NCBI RefSeq assembly: GCF_964199755.1
Contig: NC_133901.1
Coordinates: 27,368,397 to 27,432,396 of the forward strand
Direction of reading: 5' to 3'
DNA length: 64,000 nt
Origin: Larus michahellis
Taxonomy: Eukaryota; Chordata; Aves; Charadriiformes; Laridae
Below the pieces are notes generated by a model. That model was not told the origin of the DNA. It did not search any database and saw only the letters and a list, made by a program, of their open reading frames with translations. Position numbers and translations under genes: made by a program. Positions 13,477-23,600 of the stretch are shown here, in pieces. Numbering within the stretch: position 1 is the stretch's first letter; every line of letters starts with the position of its first letter.

Positions 13477-13554
13477 CCCAGAGGCCAGGCCAGGTCGGTT
13501 CATCCGCGGGGCTCTCGAGCCCCGCGGATGAACCGACCTGGCCTGGCCTCTGGG
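13477..13554. repeat. perfect inverted repeat, 37-bp arms with a 4-nt loop
   Basis: The left arm at 13,477-13,513 is the exact reverse complement of the right arm at 13,518-13,554. The spacer CTCG is at 13,514-13,517. The match stops abruptly on both outer sides. The arms are GC-rich and contain two CCGCGG (SacII) cores. No transposase, target-site duplication or terminal motif of a known element is visible. Such a structure could form a cruciform or RNA hairpin, or could be a fold-back sequencing or assembly artefact. Confidence 0.95.
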
Positions 13555-16500
13555 ACCCCACGCTGTCCATGCTGTGCCCCAGCTGCCTGCCCTCACATTC
13601 CTGTCCTCTCACATCATCCTCCTCCAACTGCTGGGGAAAACAGCCCCCTGCTGCCACCAGCGGCTGGGGTGCGGAGGGGGAGACGCCTTCGCAGCACGCA
13701 AGGCTCTGCGGGAGCTGGGGCTGCTGCGGGCCTTGGAAATGCAAGGTTTTTGTGGTTTTTTTACCTCCCGACTCAGAGAGAAGCGGGAGGTGAGGCACAG
13801 GTGGCTGGGCAGCCCTGCAGATTTTTTCCATCACCGATGGAATCCTGGCCACCCTTGACCAGAAAACATGTCCTCACAGCGGGGGGCTGTGCATTGCTGT
13901 CACCCACACCCCCTTGGAAGGTATGAAGAGCAGGAGATCGGGCCCCACACCTCCTTTGCAGGCTGAGATTTGGAGGCTTTCCCCTTAATTAATGGGGGGG
14001 GGGGGGTTGGTGTGATGGCTAAAAATTGGGCCATAGGATAGTTGTGGTGTCTTGGGGGTGACTAACCGCAGTGGGACAGGTCAGCTGCTCTTCTCCAGCA
14101 CACCGACGAGGAGGAAATCCTGATGCCTTCCTGCTTCCCTGCGAGAGTCGCGGTGTGTGTGTGCTGAAGGTGACTCAGAACCGCCCCAGGGGCTGGAGCT
14201 CTACTCCATACTGGGTTTTGCCTGTAGACCCCAAAAAGCAAGAGCTTTTCACCACTGACATGGTGACGTGCAACCAGACCTTGGACCAGCCCCTCAGCCG
14301 GCAATTCTCGCAGCTTCACCCCTGGCCAAACCGGATGTCACCCATATGGGCATGCGACCAAACTGAACAGCAAATAATTCGGTATCTAAATCAGTACTGC
14401 AGTCTGGGCTAAAAGTCATTTCATGACCTGGCGTGTTCCACTTGACCGCTGGCTAATTTTTCTTGTTGTAAATGATATTTTTTTCCTGTTGTGGATGAGG
14501 AAGATCTAAGGACAGGAGAAGAGCATGCTAAGGGCAGATAAAAACAAGAAGCTGCACGTGGGATTCTGCAAACACTTCCACATTTGTGTGCCCCCCCCCC
14601 CCCAGCCTCATTACCTATGTATGGGAGCAAATCTGGAGTACACCAGCAAATACACAAAGTCAACAAACGGTATTAGCAACAAGTGCTCTTTTCCCTTAAT
14701 CTCTTCATCTTCAGGGAATCGTTGTTGTTTCCTGGAATAATCACATGCTCTGTTTAGCCGTAACACGCTCTGGAAGTCTCAGGCGCCTGGTGGGGTACCT
14801 AAGCTGACTTGCCAAAGCATCAGCCCCACATGCCGGATTCAAACCAGAGGCTGAAGCCTCTGGAGAAGGATCGTTGCCTTTCCTGGTGCTGCATCATTTG
14901 TTATGGGTATTTTCTGGCCAACTCATCACATGCTGGCTGCTAGGTCAGCGCTGTGTGGAGCTCAGCTCACCTTGCTGGGCTGGAAACCTCCACGGGCTGC
15001 TGGAGCCCAGGCAGGAGCGCGGCCCACCGAGCCCCGGCTGATGTGTCGGTAACTAGATTTGCACTGCTGGCCTGACTTGTCATTCCGCAAACATCTGCTC
15101 CCACATTTGACTTCTCCCCACACCGTCCAAACCCACCGGCAGAGCAATCAGAGCCTTTGCCCTCCCTTTGCAGGCCTGTCCCTGGGAAGGCGGCGGTGGG
15201 ACAGGGCTGCTGGCTGGTGGGGAGCTGCATTTTGGAAGCTGCGCTGCTCTTTGCTGGCTGATTCACCATCCCTGGACATAGAGCTGCGTTAGCGCTGATG
15301 GATGGAGCCCAATCGCCAGGGGAATGCGAGTCTCTGCCCACAGCCTGAGCTCGGCGGGACACTGGACCTCGTCTGTGGGGAGCAGCCCTGGCACAGGGGT
15401 GCCATCAGCCCCAGCGCTGAGCAGAGCCCACCGCAGAGCAGTTTGTCCTCTACCCATGGGAGCGCTGCCTGCGATGGGAGCAGCCTGACGGCAGTCAGCA
15501 CAGCCTGCGTGTCCCACGGAGGCCTTTCCCAAAGCCCTGCTCTTCTCCCTGGCTGCCATCAGCCAGCAGCAGGCTTTTCAGCTGGACAAGAAGCTACTTG
15601 TTCCAAAGGAAAATCATTAGCAGCTCAGCTCTTTATCCAAACCTGTTGCAGAGAGGGTCTCGCTCTCTCCTCTCCTTATCCTGGGGAGATGCTCCTTCAG
15701 ACTTGCTGTGCGGAAAATATAATGACCTTCTCCTCACGTGCGCTTGTTCTCATTTGCAGGTCCCTGCATGCTGCTACAGGCAGGGCACAGCAGTTAAGCC
15801 CACATGAATAACCTCACACTAGCAATGCAGACATCTCTGTGATTTATTTTTTTTTTTCAATGGTTCTGGTACCAAAATATCCCAGGCACAAAGGGATTTG
15901 GACCCTAAATTTATAGCTAATGATCTGTACAGGCCTCTAAGGAATCTGCACAGTAGCCCTGCTAATGGCTTCAAGGGGAAACGCTCCAGGCCCTGGCTGC
16001 TGCTGGTGCTGCTCTGGGAATTCTGCTTTCAGCTCCGGCGTGCGATAAAAACCTTTCCTTACCGTTGCAGACATGATGGCTCTTCTGGAGAGAGGAAAGG
16101 CATTGACTGAGCTAATGCCATTAACTGCCTTTAAAGCACGCACAGAGGATGTAAAAGCAAACGCCGCCCGGTCATTCAGCAACTGGGGGTAGCAAAAACC
16201 AGCCTGGGAATTCCCCGGTGTGCCCTGCTCTGGGGGTGCCATATCTCTGCTGGCTCCTGGCACCCTAGGAGAGAGCGGGCAGTGACGGAGAGCCCTGGGC
16301 ATAGACCTGGGGCGCTCGGGACCCCCAGGGCACCCCAGGTCCCCCTGCTGCAGGGGAGGCAGCCTCGCAGTCCCCACCTTGGGGGAAGCACTGCAGGGTA
16401 CGCTTCCCCCGGTGTTTCATTTCCCCCTCATCGCCGGCCCCTTCCCTCTCTGGGGAAGGAGCTTCGCCTGAGAAAGAGCTGCAAGATGCACGTTTTCTTT

Positions 16501-16690
16501 TGTGAGGTGTGTCTCGGCAGCGCCGGCCTCAGCGTGCTCACTGTCACCTGCGGCATGGCACTGCCCGTCACGGGTGGAGCGTGACCTGGGCAGGAAGGTG
16601 CCCTCTCTGAGGGGGGCTCCCCCCTGTCGCCATTACCCCCTCCCGTGCAAACCAACCCCGGCGCGTACTGCCTCCTCGGACTGACTCACA
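13555..16690. other. gene-free stretch with homopolymer runs and AT-rich patches
   Basis: A run of 13 G lies at 13,994-14,006 and a run of 13 C at 14,591-14,603. Lower-GC patches occur at about 14,330-14,760 and 15,830-16,190. I see no gene or known repeat family. Confidence 0.5.
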
Positions 16691-17045
16691 CTGAGTAAAA
16701 GCTCCTCGCCCGTGCGGTGGCAGCTTTTGCAATCTGTTTTAATGAGGTATTTACAAGTTCAGAGGCTGGCTCCTTGCACAAGGAGTGCGGCCTGGCCCCG
16801 GCGGCTGCTTGGGCTTTTCATTGACATTCCTGCAACTCGTCCGATTGCAGCACAGGCACGGTGGAAAACATTTAGACATCAGAAATGCCAGATTAATTAT
16901 GTCTTAATTGATACCTCCACTTGGGGACAAATGAAACCGGAACATCTCTGCTGCCCTGGGAGCCTGCCACTTACAAACAGATTTACAGCTAAAAATACCA
17001 TGGCGCTCCCGTGGCTAATCAACTTCACTGCTTACCCTGGTTGAG
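16691..17045. other. AT-richer island downstream of FAM43A, candidate conserved element
   Basis: This is unique sequence of balanced composition between GC-rich flanks. Homeodomain-like and TTAATTAT/CTTAATTGAT words cluster at about 16,880-16,920. There are no splice-flanked open frames. It lies about 450-800 bp beyond the FAM43A poly(A) signal, so it could be a cis-element of that gene. This is inferred. Confidence 0.3.
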
Positions 17046-17496
17046 GTTATGGAATCGCCTCGGGCTGGCGCTGCAAGCGGCGAGGGACCAGACAACTGCG
17101 AACCCCGGGAGGGTTGTGTGGTGCTCGCCCCACGCCTGAGCCCCACGGCAGCCTCAGCCCCACGCAGTTACCGTTCTCCAGCCTCTGATCCAGCCAGAGA
17201 GCCCCAACACGAGGCTCCTCGCACGTTCCTGCCCCCATCTTTGGAGGCTGCGGAGAGAAAATCTCTTTCTTGCATCTTTTATAAGAGACCTTAAGTGCCC
17301 GGTGCGTTTCCCCACAGTGTGAGATTTCCAGCTGGAAATCTCAGGAATCACGCTCGGTGCTTGCAAGGGCCTTTCTGCGCGGTGCCCTCCAGCAGCTACA
17401 ACGCATCCCAAGGGATCTCCCGCCCCCATCTCCTTACAGGAACGCACACACACAGAGGCCAAATCGCCACAGTTTTTTTTTAAATTAACTGTCATC

Positions 17497-17502
17497 TTTA
17501 TT
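17497..17502 (-). terminator. FAM43A: FAM43A polyadenylation signal (AATAAA)
   Basis: On the minus strand this reads AATAAA, about 830 nt after the FAM43A stop codon, followed by an A-rich tract near 17,472-17,485. That places the mRNA end near 17,475-17,485 and gives a 3'UTR of about 0.85 kb. Confidence 0.65.
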
Positions 17503-18039
17503 TTCTTCACGTATGTGCAAACAGAGGAGATCGCAATGGTGGTGTTCTTAAAAATAACAAAATGTATTTGCATACATTTCCCTATGTACAGGTGAACAGC
17601 CACAAGTAGAGTCTTCTTTTGCACAGCAAAAGATCTAGAGCATGGAGACCGGGGACAGGACCGGGGCCCAAAAAAAGGGTCTAACTTAAAAATAATAATA
17701 ATTAAAAAAAAAAAAAAATTCACAACAGTGCAAACCTCTCGGACACGACAGCACGATGGAGTGACTTTAATGTAGAACACGGCGGGAGGGGCCCTCTCGG
17801 ATGTGAGATTTCTGACTGTAAACAAGGCGCAACACCTCCCTCCCGCCGCCCTCCCCGGGGAAAGCTATTCCAGGAATTTGGCAGATCTTCAAGGGCTGAG
17901 CCGGAGGTAAACAGCCCGCGGCCGCCTCCCCTCCTCGGGACGCGGCGGGCTGGGGCCTGGCTCCGGCGGCCACCGGCACCGGGAGGGGCGGCCGCTGCCC
18001 GGGATGCTGCGGGACGCGGGGGCGCCGCAGGGAACCAGG

Positions 18040-18315
18040 GCTCCCGGAGGGACCGTGCACTCCCGGAGGGACCCGGTGACCCCCGGTGGGGTCGTGAGCT
18101 CCCCGGCGGGCCGGAGGGGACACGGTGCGCCGCGGGGGAACCGTGCACTCCCGGAGGGACCCGCTGCGTCCCGGCGGGGCCGTGCACTCCCGGAGGGACC
18201 ATGCACTCCCGGGGGGGACCCGGAGGGACCCGGTGAGTCCCGGAGGGACCGTGCGCTCCCGGAGGGACCCCGGCGCGCCCCGGCAGGGCCGTGCACGCCC
18301 GGAAGGGACCGCGCA
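18040..18315. repeat. GC-rich minisatellite in the FAM43A 3'UTR
   Basis: A degenerate repeat built around CCCGGAGGGACCGTGCACT (about 19 bp). The core CGGAGGGACC occurs seven times exactly, at about 18,045, 18,064, 18,152, 18,191, 18,221, 18,241 and 18,260, with further mutated copies up to 18,310. It starts about 20 nt beyond the FAM43A stop codon in the direction of transcription. It creates long repetitive open frames on both strands, which I discard. Confidence 0.85.
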
Positions 18316-18335
18316 GCCCCGGGGCGGCCGAGGGC

Positions 18336-19424
18336 TCAGCCGGTCTCGGGGTCGCCGGGGGGCGGCTGCTCGGCGCCGTTGCAGGGCGGGGCGGCGCCGT
18401 CCGGGCCGTTGCTCTCCAGGGAGGACTCGCTGCCCGTGCTCTCGCCGGAGAGCAGCCGGCGGACGCGGAGGTCGGCGCGCAGCGAGCGCAGGTCGTTGCC
18501 CAGGCTGAGCTCGCCCAAATCGCGGAGGAGCTGGCCCAGCTCCGGGCCCTCGCCGCGGCCGGCGCCGGCGCGCAGCAGCTCGCCCTCGGGCTCGCCCAGC
18601 GCCTCCAGGATGTCCTCGCAGTCGCAGTGCATGGCCCGCTCCTCCTGCTCCTCGCCCAGCAGGTCCTCCGTGATGGAGCCCAGCTTGGGCGCGCTGCGGC
18701 TCCGCTCCACCGGCGGCTTGTAGCAGCACTGCCCGTTGAGCAGCTTGCGCAGCGGCACCAGCGGGATGCTCTCCTCGCCCACCAGCTGCTGCTGCTGGTG
18801 CCGGGCGTCGTCCCGCTTCTTCAGCCGCCGGAACTCGGCCAGCGCCGTGGCCGAGGTCTGGTAGAGCAGCAGGGCCATGGCCTTCGCCTTCTCGGGCTTG
18901 GAGACCAGCACGGCGTGGCAGCGCAGCATCACCGCCTTGTGCTTCAGCTCGTGGCGGTAGATCCAGGCGAAGACGCGCGGTAGCCGCGGGTCGGCCACGC
19001 AGTAGGTGACCCGGTGCAGCAGGTAGAGGTGGCCGGGCCGGCGCAGCCCCTTGTCCTCGGCGTGGGCCATGCGGATGCCCTGCGCGCTGATGGTCAGCTT
19101 CATCTTGGTGCCCTGCCGGCCGGCCTCGCTCTTGCTCCAGATCTTGCAGACGGCCAGGTCAGTGCAGCCCTCTCCCTTGGACTGGATGGTGGTGGCGTTG
19201 CCCAGGTAGAGCACGGTGTACGTGGGGTCCTCGCTGGTCACGCGGAATTTCCGCCGCTTGGAGCGGAACATGCTGCCCACGCGGTGCAGGGCGCTCTCGG
19301 GGCAGGCGCGGGCCAGCGAGGTGAGGGCCGAGTAGTGGACGCTCACCGCGTACCCCTTGGGCTTGCTCTGCCGCCGCCCCTCGCCCGCCACCAGCTCCAC
19401 CTTGCTCCGCTTCCAGGGCAGCAT
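18336..19424 (-). CDS. FAM43A: FAM43A, PTB/PID-domain protein, single coding exon
   Basis: An uninterrupted 362-codon frame reads from ATG at 19,422-19,424 to TGA at 18,336-18,338. The N-terminus (MLPWKRSK), the conserved GYAVSVHYSAL segment and the motif EDPTYTVLYLGNATT (residues 65-79) are diagnostic of FAM43. A phosphotyrosine-binding (PTB/PID) fold spans about residues 64-210, including GHLYLLHRVTYC and HELKHKAVMLRCHAVLVS. After it come a basic/Gln-rich helix, the signature CCYKPPVERSRSAPKLGSITEDLLGE, and a conserved C-terminal block (LGELSLGNDLRSLRADLRVRRLLSGESTGSE). As recalled, the human protein is about 423 residues; the shorter length here is mainly a reduced acidic linker. PTB domains bind NPxY-type or phosphoinositide ligands as adaptors, but the partners of FAM43A are poorly known. 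The start has a purine at -3. The intronless CDS and CpG-island setting match the mammalian gene. FAM43B is excluded by closer similarity throughout and by the LSG1 neighbour. Confidence 0.97.
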   Translation of the reverse strand: MLPWKRSKVELVAGEGRRQSKPKGYAVSVHYSALTSLARACPESALHRVGSMFRSKRRKFRVTSEDPTYTVLYLGNATTIQSKGEGCTDLAVCKIWSKSEAGRQGTKMKLTISAQGIRMAHAEDKGLRRPGHLYLLHRVTYCVADPRLPRVFAWIYRHELKHKAVMLRCHAVLVSKPEKAKAMALLLYQTSATALAEFRRLKKRDDARHQQQQLVGEESIPLVPLRKLLNGQCCYKPPVERSRSAPKLGSITEDLLGEEQEERAMHCDCEDILEALGEPEGELLRAGAGRGEGPELGQLLRDLGELSLGNDLRSLRADLRVRRLLSGESTGSESSLESNGPDGAAPPCNGAEQPPPGDPETG

Positions 19425-20040
19425 CGCCCCGCGGAGCCGCGGCTAGGCGCCGCGCCGACGGCTCCGGGCGCGGGGGGGCATGCCACGGCGGCGGCTGGGC
19501 TGCCCGCCCGCCTCACATCCTTGCGGGCGGAGGGCCGCCGCGGCCGTAGATATAGGCGGGCGCCGGCGCTCCGCGGGCGCGGAGAGGGGGAGGCCCCCGC
19601 GCACCGAGGGCGGAGCGCCCGCTGCCCCGCGGCCCGCCGAGACGGCGGCCACGCTGCTCGCCGCCCGCCCGCCGCCGCCGCTCTGCGCCGCCCGCCGTCG
19701 CCACCCGGTCCCGGCCCCGGCCCCGCCGCGACGTGGGGCGGGCAGGGGGCGGGCACGGGGCGGTGCCAGCCCGGACGGGCGGACACCCCCCCCCCCCTCC
19801 TGCCGCTTCCCTCCCGGCTCCGCTCGTCCCGGCCCGCCGAGCGCGGCCCCCAGCGGGGGACACCGGCCGCTGCGGCACCGGGCGCAGGGGAGCGAGGAAC
19901 CGGCCCGCGATTCCCCCCGTCTCTGTCCCCACGACCACGCGTGGAGGGTTGGTGTTACGGCGGGGCGGGGAGGATGGAGAGGGCAGCCGGGAGGGGTGAG
20001 GGGGGGGACGGACCGGGAACTCAAAACCTCCCAAACTGGT
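19425..20040 (-). promoter_or_regulatory. FAM43A: FAM43A 5' region and CpG-island promoter
   Basis: Very GC-rich and CpG-dense sequence lies upstream of the ATG, with many GC boxes (GGGCGG/CCCGCC). It is part of a CpG island that also covers the coding exon (about 17,890-20,080). A TATA-like word reads TATATCT on the minus strand at 19,548-19,554, which would put initiation near 19,520. The TATA assignment is weak; the CpG-island call is strong. Confidence 0.6.
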
Positions 20041-20079
20041 AAAAATCCCACGGTCGCGGCGGGGCCCCACGCTCCCGGA

Positions 20080-20660
20080 GTCCCCAAAGCCCAGCAGCCT
20101 TCCCGGCCTGGGCGTGCCGTGCAGGAGTCCCACTCTTGCAACATAATCTTCCCTTTGATTTGGTTAGTCCGGCTCTGAGAGCCGAAGGGCCTGCAGCAAA
20201 TAAAAGCTATTATGTATGAGTAATGCTTAGCTCTTTATTTATACGCGGCAGCCGAATAACAAGGAACTGTCTTGTAATTTCTCGCTGGGGTTGCTCGGGT
20301 ACAGTCACAGACACAATGAGAAAGTTGGTCTCTGTGTCGTTGCTATAGCTTCTCGTGTCATGGATCATATCCTCTGCCAGAAAGAATAGAAATTCCAGGG
20401 TTGCAGAGAACGGCACGTCGTCAGGGTTTGAATAAACGCTCAGCAGAAGGGGAGTGGTACGTACTCGTGCAGTAAAATAAGTAAACGCCTGCTTAAATTA
20501 TTTGACAAATCATTTCTCGAGTTTGGATCAATTAAAACAAACCCGTGTATCGTTATCGCTATTATCATTATTATTATTACATTATGCCATCTAGCAGATT
20601 ACTTGGGAACTGCAAGTAACCACAGTGACCGGTATTAAAAGCACTTGCCCATTTGCTTAC
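20080..20660. other. AT-rich sequence upstream of FAM43A
   Basis: The composition becomes AT-rich right at the end of the CpG island, with TTATTATTATTACATTATG (about 20,566-20,585) and several TTTAT/ATTAAA words. A 68-codon minus-strand frame at 20,210-20,416 has no recognisable similarity. It may hold upstream regulatory sequence. No gene is supported. Confidence 0.35.
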
Positions 20661-23600
20661 ATTTCAAAAATATCCCCTCATTGGAGGGCAGCGTCATTGA
20701 CGCCGTCCCTGGAGGCTGCTCAGCCACAGCTCGTACCAGGGGACACCTGACCGCATCTATGGTTTCCAGAGGCCGATGGTGGGTGTGGAGCTGTAACACC
20801 CTGCATTTCCTGTCTTCGGTGGCTGTAGCGCAGCACGTTCACACTGCTGGGAAGGCTGTTGCAGGCCTTGAGAAGTGAACGTTCCATTTTTCCTATGGGA
20901 AAACTGTAGTCGGAGAGCTGCACAGGCTGGGCACGCACCAGTCAGCACACACAAGCCCTTGGACAGATAGGGCAAGCTGGATGGACCCCTTGGCATAAAG
21001 CCCAGCGCCCGTGGAGATGCTCATCCTGGCTCGGCACCATGCTGAACCGAGCCCTCTGCCTCCAGGGCAAAGTCCCACTGGATTCTGCAGGAGGGCAGGC
21101 GAGGGGCTGAGGTCTGCCCCAGCCAGCGGAGCCCAGCAGCAGCCTGCCCCAGCTGGGGAGGGTCCCTGCTGTCGGCCCTGATACAGGCTGGGTGCTGGGC
21201 ACCCGTTGGGACCCCCCGTAGTGCTGTCGGTGCGGGGGCAGGAGGGGCTTCGCACCACGCTGCAGCCACGTCGCAGACAGCTCCTGCCAGCCTGTGGGAC
21301 CGTCCTGCTGTGCAGCTTTGGTTTGTGCAGCTAATTCATTTCACCTCCAGCAGCATCCAGTGTGCTTTTCCTTTGTCTCCTTTGTCTTGCAAGGTGAAAA
21401 CAGAAGACGCTGCTGTGCACGTAAAATAAATCCAACGGCTTAGGGTGACATGTGACACCCACACATGGTGTGTCACTCCCATGGCGCCCACAGAGCTGCC
21501 TTCTCCCCTCGAGGTGTCCTGCTGAAAGCCCACAGCTCCGGGCTCATGCCCCCAGACCCATGGCTGCCCTCTGCTCAGCAGCTGCCACCTGCCTGAGCAG
21601 TGCCGGCGAGCTGCAAGGCGAGAGCAACCCCGGCCGCTCCTCTGAGATGTGTGGGCACGGCAGCCTCTCCATGGGAGCCAGACTTGGCTTGCCAAAGCCC
21701 TGCCTTCTCCAGCTGTGGGCAGAGGAGCCTGTTCTGGGTCTCGGGCTGGTGGCTCTGCAGGCAGGTGTTAGGTCCAGGTGGGATGGAGTGGGCAAGGATG
21801 CCCCCACGCCTCCCTGCAGTGCTGCCTCTGGAGGGAGGTTGGTGCCAGGGGGGATTCTGCCATCCCAATTAAAGTGCTCCATGTTTGGGAATGAAGACCT
21901 GGAATTTTCACAGCATGTCTTGTGCAGGCTGTTGAGCCCCGTGTCTCTCCGACAGCCCATAGGCAAACCTGTCTGCAAACCCCAGCAGCGTGTAAGGTGA
22001 GGAGGAGCTCCAATCCCCTTCCCGTCCCCACCACCTCCCCAGCCCCCAGGTCAGCAGCACTTCCATTTCTGTGGTGCCTTCTCGGGGCAGAGGTTTCCTT
22101 CTCAGCCCCTCAGAGACCCACTGGGGGCTCCAGCGGGTGTCCGGGGAGCAGCAGCACCGCCGGCATGGCTGCCTCGGGGCTGGCTGGGAGTGCAGCTGCA
22201 GGGAAGGTGTCTTGTGGTGACAGTCCTGCTCGAGGATGGAAACTGTCTCAGCTCAATTCCTCGCCATGCTTGCTCACCAGTTGGTGTGCCAGACCGTTGC
22301 AGCCTTCCTTGCTTCATTAATGAGCCCAATTAGCTTTAGGACTGTCTCCTTCCTGCTGTGTGGTGGCTGCTTCCGTTCTGGGCATGGAGGATCGCCACAT
22401 GCTTTGGCAACAGAAGAGCACATTGCAAATTGTGGTGGCCTGTGATAGCAATTCCCAAAGGAGATGCTGACCCCTCCTAGTCCTGTGCTGGGCTGAGGAG
22501 CTGTGCCGCAGCGTTTGGGTGCAGTCTGGCAGCAGGGAGCAGCCCAGTTAAGCTTAAGGTACCAGCCCTAAGCGTGGGGCTATTCCTGAGATGTTGGATA
22601 TCTGTATTTCACTGCCAGGAGGAGAAGCTGAGGCACAATGAGAGGGGATCCTGCCCCGTGGGGCCAGGGCATGCTGCCTGCTTCCCAGTGAGCACGAGGC
22701 TCCCTCCTTGCCTGTGAGGCCAGCAGCCACCCGCGCTGTGTAGGACACGCACGCTGGGGGCTTATCTGCACAGCCCTGTAGCCCCGGGGGGAGCACAGCA
22801 GCCTGCTCTGGATTTATGCAATACCCCAGCAGCTACCGAGCATTGCCTGCCTGCGTGCGCCTGCCTGGAGAGCTTGTGCGAGGCGTGGGAAAGTCTGTAA
22901 GATACCATCTCTGCCTCGCAGCCCAGTGGCGACTGCTGCACTTGGCCCTTGGCAGACCCTCCTCCCTCCATCCTCCTCCTCTCCTGGCCTCTCTGGTCTG
23001 CGCTGGAGCCCCACCATGAGCCTGTAGGCTGTGGGGTGCACGCTGGGCTCCGGGGGGTGATGCCAGGCTGCCTGTGCTGGCTGCCCTCCGGTGGCACGGG
23101 GAGATGCCGGGGCCTCTACCTGATGGGAGAGGGTAAAACCCTGCGAAGAGCAGCCCTGCCTCCGGGATGGCTTTTGTGCCCAGCACTGGGACCTGGAGCT
23201 GATGTGGATCTCTGCTTGGGGAGAGCAAGGGGAAAAAGGCACTGGGAAAAGTTGATATGACAAGTTGATATGATATACTTCATGGGCATGGATTGATTTT
23301 TGTCAGCATATGAAAACATCCTTGGCTTTCACCTCTCAGAAAGCAACAGAGCTCGTCGTGCGGCAGCAGCCGAAGTCACACAGTCAAAGCGAAACGTTTC
23401 AAACCGGCATTTCAGTATTTTCCAAAACAAAGTATTTCAGAAGCTCTGTAACTGTGCTAAACGTCGAAGTTTCGACTCTTTGTTCTGAAGCAGGACAAAG
23501 GAAACGCTGAACTGTCAGGATTTTCCACGAAATGGAAGGGCTGAGCGGTGCCCGGGCCCCATGGGCTCTCACTGGGGGCAAGCAGGGTGCCGTGACTCCC

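Larger units (their letters stand above)
17480..18335 (-). other. FAM43A: FAM43A 3' untranslated region
   Basis: This runs from the stop codon to the likely cleavage site. The first 300 nt hold a GC-rich minisatellite. The distal part includes an A-rich run (about 17,690-17,718 on the plus strand). No coding exon of another gene is visible. Confidence 0.55.

Noticed and set aside
18004-20178. Many long frames on both strands around FAM43A
   Set aside because: They are shadows of the FAM43A exon, its minisatellite and the CpG island in other frames.
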